Shown: positions 7,005 through 14,964, numbered from the stretch's first letter. The stretch: DNA of 15,743 nucleotides from Methanobacteriota archaeon (GCA_030837265.1 JAUPKV010000513.1:1-15743); one strand, 5' to 3'. The notes: generated by a model from the letters alone, not told the origin. Numbers and translations are program-made.

Positions 7005-7880
7005 ATGTTTGAAGGAGCAATACCTGCCCTGATCACTCCTTTTACAAAGGACAACAGGATTGACAGGGAAGGCCTAAAAAGAAATATTGCATTTGTTGAG
7101 GAGGGAGGAGTTGCAGGGATTGTGCCGTGTGGTACAACAGGAGAATCGGCAACCCTTTCTGCACTCGAGCACGAAGAAGTTATTGATATCGCAGTTGAGT
7201 GTTCAAAAGTTCCTGTGATTGCAGGAACTGGTTCTAATAATACAGAGGAAGCTCTTCAATTTACAAAACACGCAGCTGATGCTGGTGTAGATTGTGTACT
7301 TCTTATCTCTCCTTACTACAATAAACCAAACGCTGCAGGTCTTCTTGCGCACTTCAAAAAAATTGCAGAGGCCGTAGATATCCCTATGATCCTCTACAAT
7401 GTTCCCTCAAGAACAGGGCAGGATGTGCCACTGGCCGTCATTGCCGAACTTGCAAAAGTAGAAAATATTGTGGGAATTAAGGAAGCTAGCAGAAGTATAG
7501 ATAAAGTTTCCCAGATTTTGGAAAGCACTGTGGATGAGGACTTCGTGGTTCTTTCAGGCGATGACGGTCTGACACTTCCGATTCTCTCCATAGGGGGCAG
7601 AGGAGTGATCTCCGTTGCAGCAAACATTGTTCCAGATAGAATGTCCAAAATGGTAAACGCAGCTCTTGCAGGAGATTACGAGACGGCTAAAAAGGTCCAC
7701 TATGAAATTGCTCCTCTGATCCGTGCTCTTTTCCTGGAAACAAACCCGATTCCGGTTAAGAAAGCTGCCGAATTCATTGGACTTGCAAGCGGGCATATGA
7801 GGTTGCCTCTCGCTCCACTTAGTGAGCCAAATGCTGCAAAGCTTGCAGACGAACTCAGAAAATTGGGGGTCATGGAATGA
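7005..7880 (+). CDS. dapA: 4-hydroxy-tetrahydrodipicolinate synthase
   Basis: Condenses pyruvate with aspartate semialdehyde, the first committed step to diaminopimelate and lysine, in the cytoplasm. The 291-residue TIM-barrel protein carries all key residues: CGTTGES (42-48, with T44 and T45), SPYYNKP (102-108, Y105), LYNVPSRTG (130-138, Y131 and R136) and the Schiff-base lysine in VGIKEA (K159). Numbering is offset by two from the E. coli enzyme (K161, Y133, Y107, R138). An AAGGGAT-type ribosome binding site (about 6991-6997) precedes the ATG. The end overlaps dapB as ATGA, indicating coupled translation. Confidence 0.97.
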   Translation: MFEGAIPALITPFTKDNRIDREGLKRNIAFVEEGGVAGIVPCGTTGESATLSALEHEEVIDIAVECSKVPVIAGTGSNNTEEALQFTKHAADAGVDCVLLISPYYNKPNAAGLLAHFKKIAEAVDIPMILYNVPSRTGQDVPLAVIAELAKVENIVGIKEASRSIDKVSQILESTVDEDFVVLSGDDGLTLPILSIGGRGVISVAANIVPDRMSKMVNAALAGDYETAKKVHYEIAPLIRALFLETNPIPVKKAAEFIGLASGHMRLPLAPLSEPNAAKLADELRKLGVME

Positions 7881-8668
7881 TCAACGCAGCAGTACTGGGA
7901 GCCTGCGGAAGGATGGGCTCTCTGATAGTAGAGAGTATTACCCGGTCTTCGGATATGCAGCTTGTTGCCGCCTTTGACATCGGTAATTTCGGCAAGGACG
8001 CTGGAGAATTTGCCCATGTGGGTAATCTCGGGATCCAGGTTTCGGACGTAAAAGACCTGGAATCTGTCCTGAAAAAAACTCAGGCTAATGTCCTGATTGA
8101 TTTTACAGCCCCGAGTGCCACTATAGTAAATGCTCCGATTGCAGCCAGATGTGGAGTCAACCTTATCATAGGAACTACTGGACTTACTCCGGAACAGCGT
8201 ACAGTCATCGATGAGGCAATCCGTGAAAATCAGGTAAGTGCAGTCATTTCCCCAAACTATTCGGTAGGAGTTAATGTCTTCTTCAAGATAATAAGTGAAG
8301 CTGCAAAGTACCTTGCAGACTACGATATCGAGATTATAGAAGCTCACCATAACCAGAAAAAAGATGCTCCAAGCGGGACTGCGCTTCGTGCTGCCGACGT
8401 ACTCAGCAAAGCCCTGGGAGGCAAGGATTATATATATGGAAGGGAAGGCCTGGCCCCCCGAGGCAAGGAAATCGCGATCCATGCCGTCAGGGCAGGAGAC
8501 ATTACTGGGGATCATACGGTTCTCTTCGCAGGTAACTCCGAAAGAATTGAAATCCGGCATATGGCCCATTCCCGCGAAATATTTGTCAACGGTGCAGTCC
8601 GTGCAGCCGAATGGGTTTGCTCACAGAAGCCTGGAATTTACTCCATGGACGATGTATTGGGTTTGTAA
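7877..8668 (+). CDS. dapB: 4-hydroxy-tetrahydrodipicolinate reductase
   Basis: Reduces the DapA product with NAD(P)H, the second step of the lysine branch. The 263-residue protein has the dinucleotide-binding GACGRMG (8-14), the catalytic and substrate-binding block EAHHNQKKDAPSGTA (155-169, with H157, H158, K161/K162) and RAGDITGDHTV towards the C-terminus. The pocket residue after the second strand is acidic (AAFD), which usually tolerates NADH. The start overlaps the dapA stop by four bases. No other lysine gene follows, so later steps (in methanogens usually a DapL-type aminotransferase, then dapF and lysA) must be elsewhere. Confidence 0.97.
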   Translation: MINAAVLGACGRMGSLIVESITRSSDMQLVAAFDIGNFGKDAGEFAHVGNLGIQVSDVKDLESVLKKTQANVLIDFTAPSATIVNAPIAARCGVNLIIGTTGLTPEQRTVIDEAIRENQVSAVISPNYSVGVNVFFKIISEAAKYLADYDIEIIEAHHNQKKDAPSGTALRAADVLSKALGGKDYIYGREGLAPRGKEIAIHAVRAGDITGDHTVLFAGNSERIEIRHMAHSREIFVNGAVRAAEWVCSQKPGIYSMDDVLGL

Positions 8669-8692
8669 AAAAAGTTTAACTAAACTTCAAAC
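8661..8692. terminator. Bidirectional AT-rich terminator between dapB and the S-layer-like gene
   Basis: AAGTTTA-AC-TAAACTT (8672-8687) forms a 7-bp stem, extended by GTTTG (8661-8665) with CAAAC (8688-8692) around a 6-base bulge. Read on the - strand the inner stem is followed at once by a run of Ts; on the + strand T-rich sequence follows after about 10 bases. It lies between converging genes. Confidence 0.55.
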
Positions 8693-8697
8693 CCGAA

Positions 8698-9318
8698 TTA
8701 TCTTTTCTTTTCCTTTCTTGCAAAAAAACCAATGAAAAGAATTGCTGAACCAAGGCTCAGAAGGAGTAAAGGCACATTAAAACCTTCGGCCTTCGTTTCT
8801 AAACCATGCGTTTCTATAGGTTCAGTGTTCGGTGTGATGGGAATAGATATATTTGACTTTTGGGGCATTGGAAGTGTTGTATCCAGGTACTGATAAACGG
8901 GTGAGAATCTGACAAGCGCTCCGTCAGCACCTACATATATTGTTTTGACAGTTAGGTTGAAAATCTCCGTCGAGTTGCGGGAATATGCAAACTGTGAACC
9001 TTCAGTGGCAATATCATCCTTAAGGGAGAGTCCTTCTCTACGAAGCTCAAGCCAGACTCTTTTCCCGTCGCCATCAGCGCCTTTCACATAAAGCTGGTAA
9101 TCCTGCGAAAAGTTATGGTAGGATCCTGATCGCACATAGACTTCATCCCCATCAATCATAACTATTGAAAGCCTTTTTTCGCTATCGAAAGCTAAAACAG
9201 GTGAAATTGAATAAAAGAGGACTGCGAAAACCAGTGATGAAATCAGGAAAAAGGAAAATGCAGGAAATAATTTTTTTTCCTCTCCTTTTTTTCTTTCTGG
9301 TTTATTTGGGGTGCGCAT
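8698..9318 (-). CDS. Small S-layer-type surface protein, single domain, membrane anchored
   Basis: A 206-residue exported protein. A basic start (residues 1-16) and hydrophobic core (about 17-43, ending SPVLA) form a signal peptide or N-terminal helix. Residues about 45-145 resemble one half-domain of the Methanosarcina S-layer duplication family: LYVKGADGDGKRVWLEL, then LSLKDDIATEGSQFAYS, VKTIYVGADGALVRFSPVYQYLD. A Pro/Thr-rich stem leads to a C-terminal helix (about 181-201) and a KEKKR tail, a layout like PGF-CTERM proteins but reading AEGFNVP instead of PGF. The ATG at 9318 lies inside birA: the frames overlap by 17 bases, no ribosome binding site is visible, and an in-frame stop (TAG) lies a few codons upstream, so there is no earlier start. 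Translation is probably coupled to birA. The full S-layer protein has duplicated domains; this single copy may be an accessory envelope protein. Confidence 0.82.
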   Translation of the reverse strand: MRTPNKPERKKGEEKKLFPAFSFFLISSLVFAVLFYSISPVLAFDSEKRLSIVMIDGDEVYVRSGSYHNFSQDYQLYVKGADGDGKRVWLELRREGLSLKDDIATEGSQFAYSRNSTEIFNLTVKTIYVGADGALVRFSPVYQYLDTTLPMPQKSNISIPITPNTEPIETHGLETKAEGFNVPLLLLSLGSAILFIGFFARKEKKR

Positions 9319-10279
9319 AAATGCATCTGCCTGCTATTATTTCTTCTCTGGTGTTGTCTGCTTTTCGGATTACTAAGGCTCCGTCAGGGGTCACTCCAAT
9401 AGCTCTACCTTCTATGATTCTTGAGGGTGTTGTTACTTTTACTTCTCTTCCGATGGTATCAGAAAGTGCAAGCCAGTCATTGAGGATATTTGAAAATGGG
9501 TGGGTCTTGAAATTGATATACTGCTGTTCGAGCTCGAAGAGAAAATCCTGCAGGAAGGAAACTCTTTTTATATGCCTCCCAAGTTCTACTTTCAAAGTCG
9601 TGGAACCTGCACGGAAAGACTCAGGGATATCTTTTAAGTCCATATTTACATTTATTCCTATTCCCAGCACAACATAGTCCACCCTATCAACTTCAGCTTT
9701 CGCCTCGGTAAGGATTCCACACACCTTCTTTCCGTTGATGCGGACATCATTTGGCCATTTGATATGAGCATCAAGTCCCATATCACGAATAGTGTTTGCG
9801 ACCGCAAGCCCGGCAACCATTGTAAGTCTGGAAGCATGTCTGAGAGGAATCCCCGGTTTCAGGATTACGGACATCCATATTCCGCCGTGTGGAGAAACCC
9901 ATTCCCTTCCCATGCGGCCTCTGCCACCTTTCTGGATTTCGGAAATCACAAGGGTTCCTTCCTCTTCGGAAGCCGCAATTTCCTTTGCTATACTATTTGT
10001 AGAAATTACCTCTTCGAAATAATGAATCTTCTGTCCCAGTAAAGTGGTCTTGAGTCCGATCTGGATTTCCTCCGGGTACAGGAGTTGAGGAACGGATTTC
10101 AGGACATAGCCTCTTTTCGGAGATGATTCTATCTCATAACCATCAGCCTGGAGGGATTTGATATATTTCCAGACCATTGTTCTGGAAATCCCTAGCTTGA
10201 GCCCCAAGTCTTCACCTGAAACAGGGCTTGTCTGTGCATCTTTAAGTGCTTTGATAATTCGAGATCTTTTATCTCCCAT
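9302..10279 (-). CDS. birA: Biotin protein ligase / biotin operon regulator BirA
   Basis: Activates biotin with ATP and transfers it to the lysine of biotin carrier domains; here the obvious client is PycB. The 325-residue protein is the two-function type: an N-terminal winged helix (about 1-62, with SGEDLGLKLGISRTMVWKYI as helix-turn-helix), the catalytic domain with GRGRMGREW (119-127, the biotinyl-AMP loop), KWPNDV (174-179) and GIGINVN (206-212), and a C-terminal SH3-like domain (about 275-325). The DNA-binding part suggests that it also represses biotin-related genes. GGGGTG lies about 6 bases before the ATG. It follows pycA by 60 bases that include a TATA-like box and a palindrome, so it may be read from its own promoter as well as from pycBA. 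Confidence 0.95.
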   Translation of the reverse strand: MGDKRSRIIKALKDAQTSPVSGEDLGLKLGISRTMVWKYIKSLQADGYEIESSPKRGYVLKSVPQLLYPEEIQIGLKTTLLGQKIHYFEEVISTNSIAKEIAASEEEGTLVISEIQKGGRGRMGREWVSPHGGIWMSVILKPGIPLRHASRLTMVAGLAVANTIRDMGLDAHIKWPNDVRINGKKVCGILTEAKAEVDRVDYVVLGIGINVNMDLKDIPESFRAGSTTLKVELGRHIKRVSFLQDFLFELEQQYINFKTHPFSNILNDWLALSDTIGREVKVTTPSRIIEGRAIGVTPDGALVIRKADNTREEIIAGRCIYAHPK

Positions 10280-10291
10280 CCATGCACCCCA

Positions 10292-10320
10292 TGTGAACTA
10301 TATGTATCACAGTATATATT
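10292..10320 (-). promoter_or_regulatory. Promoter and operator-like palindrome of birA
   Basis: On the - strand an A/T stretch with TATATA (about 10313-10320) is followed by TGTGA-N10-TCACA (10311-10292), whose centre ATAT is also symmetric. The palindrome covers the expected transcription start, 13 bases before the start codon. This is where an archaeal repressor would block RNA polymerase. BirA itself is the natural candidate, but the half-site does not match the usual BirA box well. Confidence 0.45.
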
Positions 10321-10339
10321 TTTTTAGTTTATTTCTAGA

Positions 10340-11821
10340 TTAGCGCTGTGTCTTCTGGGCCATGCTTACATATGCATATACGGCAGCTGTAATTGCCGCA
10401 ACTTTTTTATCTTTTGCTTCAAGAGCCGAGGCCAGAGTAGCTCCTTTTTCAGAGTCTGATTTTACAATTTCTTCAACAGCTTCCAGAATATTTTGATCCT
10501 CAATAAAAGAAGTTGTGAGGTAACCCCTGCGAAAAGCCGGGTTACGCATAACAGCTTTATGGAATGGTATATTGGTTTTTACTCCCACGACTACGTACTC
10601 ATACAGAGCCCTTTCCATCCTGGCAATCGCTACATCCCTTGTCTTCGCCCAGACACAGAGTTTTGAAATCATGGAATCATAGTATGGAGAAATAGTATAA
10701 CCGGTATGTACTCCGCTATCTACTCTTACTCCGGGCCCTCCGGCCGATCTGTATCCCCTGATCTTGCCGGGAGATGGTGCAAAGTCATTCAGCGGATCTT
10801 CAGCATTGATCCTGCATTCAATTGCATGTCCATCAATGACGATATCTTCCTGCTTAATTTCAAGCTTTTCTCCCCAGGCGATTCTCAACTGCTCTCTTAC
10901 AATATCGATGCCTGTTACCATTTCAGTAATTCCATGTTCGACCTGCAAGCGGGTATTGACCTCCAGGAAAAAGAAGTCGCCCTTTGAATAAAGAAATTCT
11001 ACTGTTCCTGCATTTACATAGCCTATTGTTTTTGCGACTCTCACAGCAGCTTCTCCCATCCGTGCCCTGAGTTCAGGAGTCATAATGGGGGAGGGAGCTT
11101 CCTCAATAAGCTTTTGATGTCTCCTCTGGATAGAGCATTCCCTATCAGAAAGGTAAATTATATTTCCATGGGAGTCAGCTAGAATCTGGATCTCTATATG
11201 TCTTGGTTCATCAACATATTTCTCAATGAAAACAGATGAGTCCCCGAAAGCCGATCCGGCCATTCTTCTGGTAGAATTAAATGCAGCAGCAAATTCTTCA
11301 CTGCAGTGGACTACCTTCATTCCTATTCCACCGCCGCCCGAAGATGCCTTAATAATGACCGGGTAACCGATTTTTTCAGCTATTTTCTCAGCTTCGGCCA
11401 CATCTTCGACTGCATCCTTCGTCCCAGGTACGACAGGTACATCTGCTTTCATCATAAGGTTCCTGGCCCTGATTTTGCTTCCCATCTCTGCAATCACATG
11501 GCTGGGAGGGCCTATAAAGACAATTCCATCCTCCTCACAGCGCTTTGCAAAGACAGGATTTTCAGAAAGGAAACCATAGCCGGGGTGAATAGCATCTGAT
11601 CCTGTTTTTTTCGCGACTTCAATTATAGCATCCATATTCAGGTAGCTTTGGCTTGAGGGGGCCGGACCTATAAGGTAAGCCTCATCTGCATACTTGGCAA
11701 AAAGGGCATTCTTGTCGGCCTCCGAGCAGACAGCTACAGTTGAAATTCCAAGCTCCCGACAGGCACGCATTACCCTGATTGCAATCTCACCGCGGTTTGC
11801 AATGAGTACTTTTCCAAACAT
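10340..11821 (-). CDS. pycA: Pyruvate carboxylase subunit A (biotin carboxylase)
   Basis: Carboxylates the biotin on PycB using ATP and bicarbonate; with PycB it makes oxaloacetate from pyruvate. The 493-residue ATP-grasp protein begins [14 protein letters not shown], has K116 and K158 for ATP, the glycine loop GGGGIGMK (162-169), HQK (235-237), metal ligands E274 and E287, and NTRLQVEH (289-296) with R291 and E295 in the active site. About 45 residues beyond the catalytic core form an Ala/Lys-rich tail. The frame is open to a TTG at 11848, but the ATG at 11821 is preferred: it has GGTGGAAGG a few bases upstream and matches the family start. It follows the pycB stop by 19 bases, so the two subunits are co-translated. 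Confidence 0.96.
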   Translation of the reverse strand: MFGKVLIANRGEIAIRVMRACRELGISTVAVCSEADKNALFAKYADEAYLIGPAPSSQSYLNMDAIIEVAKKTGSDAIHPGYGFLSENPVFAKRCEEDGIVFIGPPSHVIAEMGSKIRARNLMMKADVPVVPGTKDAVEDVAEAEKIAEKIGYPVIIKASSGGGGIGMKVVHCSEEFAAAFNSTRRMAGSAFGDSSVFIEKYVDEPRHIEIQILADSHGNIIYLSDRECSIQRRHQKLIEEAPSPIMTPELRARMGEAAVRVAKTIGYVNAGTVEFLYSKGDFFFLEVNTRLQVEHGITEMVTGIDIVREQLRIAWGEKLEIKQEDIVIDGHAIECRINAEDPLNDFAPSPGKIRGYRSAGGPGVRVDSGVHTGYTISPYYDSMISKLCVWAKTRDVAIARMERALYEYVVVGVKTNIPFHKAVMRNPAFRRGYLTTSFIEDQNILEAVEEIVKSDSEKGATLASALEAKDKKVAAITAAVYAYVSMAQKTQR

Positions 11822-11840
11822 AATACCTTCCACCAATTTA

Positions 11841-13562
11841 TTACTCAATTGCCATTATTATATCACCCGGAGACACGCTATCTCCTTCGGCAACAAAAAT
11901 CTCTTTTACAACCCCCGCGTGGGAAGCATGCACGGCATTCTCCATCTTCATGGCTTCGATGATAGCTACCATATCTCCTTCTGCCACAGTATCTTCAACT
12001 TTGACTTTAAGGGAAAGAACCATACCCTGCATCGAGCAACAAACAGCTCCTTTAACTGATTCGGCAACAGGCTTTCTGGAAGATAATTCGGATATGGAAA
12101 CTCCTCCGCCCAGAGGTTCGACCTTAACCTCATAGACATCATCGTCCACTTCAACCCTGAAATGTGTCGGAATCGTGTATTCCTTCTGGACAGCTGGTGT
12201 ATGGGAAACCACTTTTAACTCTTCTTCTTCCACGTCCCCTTTCAGGAACTTGGGGGCGATAGCCGGATAGAGAATATAGGTGAGGATATCTTCCTCGGAC
12301 TTCGCAATGCCTAATTCCTCTGCTTCCTTCTTCCTCTTTTCATATTCAGGCTTAAGAAGGTCTGCCGGGCGGCAGTGTATGGGTTCTTCGTCTCCGATGA
12401 TCTTGCCTATAATTTCCGGGCTTAAAGGAGTAGGAGGTCTTCCGTAAAGCCCACGTACATAATCCTTTACCTCTTTTGGAATAACTTTATATCTTTCGCC
12501 CATTAGTACATTAAGTACTGCCTGGGTACCTACTATCTGGCTCGTGGGGGTAACAAGTGGTGGATATCCGAGTTCCGCTCTGACCTTTGGCATTTCTTCA
12601 AGGACATCTGCGTACTTATCAAGAGCATTCTGCTCTTTTAATTGAGAGACCAGGTTTGAGAGCATGCCTCCCGGAATCTGGTAGATAAGGACATTGGTGT
12701 CGATCTGCTCGGAAATAGGGTCAAGAATTCCCCGGTATTTATCTTTCAAAGCCTTGAAATAATCAACAACCTGCTCAAAAGCTCCAAGATCCAGGCCGGT
12801 GTCATAAGGAGTACCTTTCAAGGCCGCTACAACACTCTCGGTCGGAGGCTGGGAAGTACCCCAGGAAAGAGGGGAAAGAGCTGTATCCAGAACATCTACT
12901 CCAGCTCCACAGGCTGCCATATAGCTCATTGGAGCCATTCCGGAAGTACAATGGCAGTGCAGTGAAATCGGAATGGAAATCTCTTTTTTTATGGCACTTA
13001 TTATATTGGTTGCTTCATTAGGGGAAAGCAGGCCTCCCATATCTTTAATGCAAAGAGAATCACAATCAAGCTCATAAAGCTGCTTTGCAAGTTCTACATA
13101 CTTTTCAACAGTATGCACCGGACTTATTGTGTAACAGACTGTACCCTGTACATGAGCCCCAAGGCCTTTTGCTACTTTGATGGAAAGATCCATGTTTCGG
13201 ATATCATTGACAGCATCAAAAATCCTGAAAATATCAATTCCGTTTTCAAAGGATTTGGTAACAAATTTCTCGACAACATCATCTGAATAATGTCTGTAAC
13301 CAACAAGATTCTGGCCTCGCAGTAACATTTGAGCGCAGGTATTATCCATTCTTTTCTTGATGTCCCTGAGGCGTTTCCAGGGATCTTCATTCAGATAACG
13401 GATACAGGAGTCGAAGGTAGCACCTCCCCACATTTCGAGGGAGAAATACCCTATCTGGTCTAATTGTTCAACCACTTCGAGCATGTCTCTAGTCCGCATT
13501 CTGGTTGCAAGGAGGGACTGGTGTGCATCCCGTAGGACGGTTTCGGTAATTTTTACACTCAT
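11841..13562 (-). CDS. pycB: Pyruvate carboxylase subunit B (carboxyltransferase plus biotin carrier)
   Basis: Takes the carboxyl group from carboxybiotin to pyruvate. Residues about 1-280 form the carboxyltransferase barrel: [15 protein letters not shown] (10-24, metal ligand D12), MWGGATFD (44-51), IKDMGGLL (172-179, with the conserved Lys K173) and LHCHCTSGM (201-209, metal ligands H202 and H204). A conserved carboxylase domain follows to about 460. The C-terminus is a biotin carrier domain with EAMKME; the biotinylated K539 lies 35 residues from the end, the usual distance. Archaeal pyruvate carboxylase is known to be split like this. The close relative is the oxaloacetate decarboxylase alpha subunit, but the biotin carboxylase next door decides for pyruvate carboxylase. 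GAGGT precedes the ATG by 8 bases. A long structured leader lies upstream. Confidence 0.96.
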   Translation of the reverse strand: MSVKITETVLRDAHQSLLATRMRTRDMLEVVEQLDQIGYFSLEMWGGATFDSCIRYLNEDPWKRLRDIKKRMDNTCAQMLLRGQNLVGYRHYSDDVVEKFVTKSFENGIDIFRIFDAVNDIRNMDLSIKVAKGLGAHVQGTVCYTISPVHTVEKYVELAKQLYELDCDSLCIKDMGGLLSPNEATNIISAIKKEISIPISLHCHCTSGMAPMSYMAACGAGVDVLDTALSPLSWGTSQPPTESVVAALKGTPYDTGLDLGAFEQVVDYFKALKDKYRGILDPISEQIDTNVLIYQIPGGMLSNLVSQLKEQNALDKYADVLEEMPKVRAELGYPPLVTPTSQIVGTQAVLNVLMGERYKVIPKEVKDYVRGLYGRPPTPLSPEIIGKIIGDEEPIHCRPADLLKPEYEKRKKEAEELGIAKSEEDILTYILYPAIAPKFLKGDVEEEELKVVSHTPAVQKEYTIPTHFRVEVDDDVYEVKVEPLGGGVSISELSSRKPVAESVKGAVCCSMQGMVLSLKVKVEDTVAEGDMVAIIEAMKMENAVHASHAGVVKEIFVAEGDSVSPGDIIMAIE

Positions 13563-13580
13563 GGATGAACCTCATAATAT

Positions 13581-13711
13581 CGAATCAAAATAACATTTTT
13601 TATTGGATCGCGTATTTGAGTGACTTTCCGGAGGTATTGATCAATGATTTAGGTGACATTTCTACCAATGATCATAGTTTCCGGCGTCTTTCTGGATAAT
13701 ATTTTGATTCG
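13581..13711 (-). promoter_or_regulatory. Nested inverted-repeat leader of pycB
   Basis: CGAATCAAAATA (13581-13592) and TATTTTGATTCG (13700-13711) are perfect 12-bp complements enclosing 107 bases. Inside lie CCGGA (13628-13632) and TCCGG (13680-13684), then TGATCA at 13638-13643 and 13669-13674. The element ends 18 bases before the pycB start, next to its ribosome binding site. It could be a structured mRNA leader that controls translation, or a small RNA. The inner stem gains wobble pairs only as + strand RNA; the outer stem is the same on both strands. Confidence 0.45.
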
Positions 13712-13882
13712 GCTTGAGTTAAGCGCATAAATCTCCAGGTTGCGATCTTTCAACGGCTTTCTTTCAATCTTCCTGAAATGGATTTTAGGGTTAGAGCTGC
13801 TCAATTTCCGGAATCGCAAACGAGGGGGACTAAATTTAAAGACCAAAACGCAATGTTTGATCACTGGGCTGAATGAAATTCT

Positions 13883-13927
13883 TTAATATACCATTGTTAA
13901 CAAGTATATACTTTTCGCCCGTTAACA
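13883..13927 (-). promoter_or_regulatory. pycB promoter with BirA-box-like inverted repeat
   Basis: TGTTAAC (13895-13901) and GTTAACA (13921-13927) form an inverted repeat with a 19-base spacer. The spacer holds the palindrome AAGTATATACTT (13902-13913), whose TATATA is a good TATA-box candidate with an A-rich BRE-like flank on the - strand. A second candidate, TATATTAAA, lies at 13883-13891. Either would give a leader of roughly 300 bases before pycB. BirA operators are known as paired TTGTAAACC/GGTTTACAA-like half-sites; here the resemblance is partial and the spacing slightly long. Confidence 0.5.
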
Positions 13928-14292
13928 TTAAAAAAGTGATTTTCAGGAAGAGCTTTAAAACATTAAGCAGTTCATCAATTAAACTATCCTAAACTTTTCT
14001 TTTTTAATATGAGAAGAGTTGAGTATGTAGTATACCTATTAAAATCAACCTCATTCGCCTTTAATGCCTGTTATAGAGCGATATATACGGGCATATTTTG
14101 TAAAAATGTCAATTTGGTAAATTCCTCAAAAAGGGAGGATTTCTACAGAGCTTTTATTTATCACATAACACCAGTTTCAGCGGTTTTTTTGAGGAGCTTG
14201 CGACTAAAAACATACGTCTGTAAACATTTGTTATGCTCCCATTGATTTCGGGTCAACGAATCGAATGGACAAACATAAAATCTTAGCTTGTC
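13928..14292. other. Intergenic region with no convincing gene
   Basis: About 365 AT-rich bases between the pycB promoter and the end of the small membrane protein gene. A frame on the + strand (14009-14245) lacks a ribosome binding site and looks non-coding. CCTCAAAAA (14124-14132) is complementary to TTTTTGAGG (14186-14194) and also to a closer GAGGA, so alternative hairpins are possible. GATT(T)CG / CGAATC (14247-14262 area) forms a small hairpin past the end of the gene at 14293. The 14190-14250 stretch may belong to a dispersed repeat, but this cannot be tested here. Confidence 0.4.
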
Positions 14293-14706
14293 TTACTCTT
14301 TATACAATCGAGTAGCAATTACACTTGCTATTAACAACTCAACTAAACCCCAGGAAGTTCCAATCACAGTTAATGTAAAAGGCATGAAACCAAATGCTAC
14401 CATTGACGCATTAGACCAGAAATAAGTTAAAAACCAAACAACTACTGAAACGATTACCGCTGTCTTTATTCCTGGACCGAATCGAGGGCTCATAGCTGCA
14501 TAAAACCATACAAGAAAAATTCCTAAAATAAAAGACATAATGCCGAAATATGCCATAGCTCCACTACTCAATGGTGGTAAAGCGCGATTTTCGAGTACAG
14601 TATTCATTTCATTTCCAACTATAGGAACCATTCCCATCGCACTAATGTTGATGATGATCCCGGCAACAAGTCCACTCGTAAAAACACTCTTTATATTAAT
14701 TGACAT
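14293..14706 (-). CDS. Small four-helix membrane protein, unknown function
   Basis: A 137-residue protein with four hydrophobic segments at about 6-26, 50-71, 82-102 and 108-132. Between helices 1 and 2 is a short polar loop (GNEMNTVLENRALPPLSS); a YAAMSPRFGPGIKTAV loop joins helices 2 and 3. AAGGAG lies about 5 bases before the ATG at 14706, supporting the start. I recognise no named family, although similar four-helix proteins of this size are common in bacteria. It stands alone between the long pycB upstream region and the methyltransferase, on the same strand as both. A strong inverted repeat (14783-14817) lies upstream. Confidence 0.78.
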   Translation of the reverse strand: MSINIKSVFTSGLVAGIIINISAMGMVPIVGNEMNTVLENRALPPLSSGAMAYFGIMSFILGIFLVWFYAAMSPRFGPGIKTAVIVSVVVWFLTYFWSNASMVAFGFMPFTLTVIGTSWGLVELLIASVIATRLYKE

Positions 14707-14782
14707 ATGACTCCTTTTTCAAAGAATAACGGTTGGGTGGCAATCGATAAACGATATTTTTGACTTCTGCTGGAGTGGTTTC

Positions 14783-14817
14783 TATGAAAAACTGAGTGTC
14801 TGATGCTGTTTTTCATA
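14783..14817. terminator. 10-bp perfect stem between methyltransferase and small membrane protein genes
   Basis: TATGAAAAAC (14783-14792) pairs exactly with GTTTTTCATA (14808-14817) over a 15-base loop; GGAG (14772-14775) and CTCC (14818-14821) can extend it past a 7-base bulge. On the - strand it lies after the methyltransferase and 77 bases before the next gene, so it is a candidate terminator or a leader hairpin of the small membrane protein gene. Confidence 0.45.
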
Positions 14818-14860
14818 CTCCATGCATGTGCCACGGGCTCATGAGCGTTTCGTATGTTTT

Positions 14861-14941
14861 TTATTCAACCCATTTTCCATTTGGTTTTACAGTTTCAATA
14901 AATTTAAATCCTGGTTCTCTCATATAGCCTGGACTAATCAT
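14861..14941 (-). CDS. Possible very small protein or C-terminal remnant
   Basis: A 26-codon frame from ATG 14941 reads MISPGYMREPGFKFIETVKP followed by NGKWVE and a stop. In frame, a TTG at 14968 would overlap the methyltransferase stop by four bases (TTGA) and give 35 residues. The purine-rich GAGAGAG is a weak ribosome binding site for the ATG. The sequence is polar and protein-like rather than random, so it is either a real coupled small protein or the tail of a decayed gene. No family is recognised. Confidence 0.25.
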   Translation of the reverse strand: MISPGYMREPGFKFIETVKPNGKWVE

Positions 14942-14964
14942 TTTCTTTGCTCTCTCTATATTTT

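Noticed and set aside
7700..8569. 289-codon antisense frame across dapA/dapB
   Set aside because: It is the complement of two clear enzyme genes with full catalytic motifs; an antisense shadow.
11822..11848. TTG at 11848 as pycA start
   Set aside because: The ATG at 11821 has a good ribosome binding site and matches the family N-terminus; the extension would overlap pycB.
10340..13562. Oxaloacetate decarboxylase or acetyl/propionyl-CoA carboxylase instead of pyruvate carboxylase
   Set aside because: PycB has the pyruvate-type carboxyltransferase barrel and sits beside a biotin carboxylase; no decarboxylase membrane subunits and no acyl-CoA carboxyltransferase gene are present.
13649..13864. 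71-codon frame on the - strand inside the pycB leader
   Set aside because: GTG start without a ribosome binding site, low-complexity basic sequence, and it coincides with inverted repeats.
14009..14245. 78-codon frame on the + strand
   Set aside because: No ribosome binding site, composition unlike a protein, not next to a promoter with a sensible leader; treated as non-coding.
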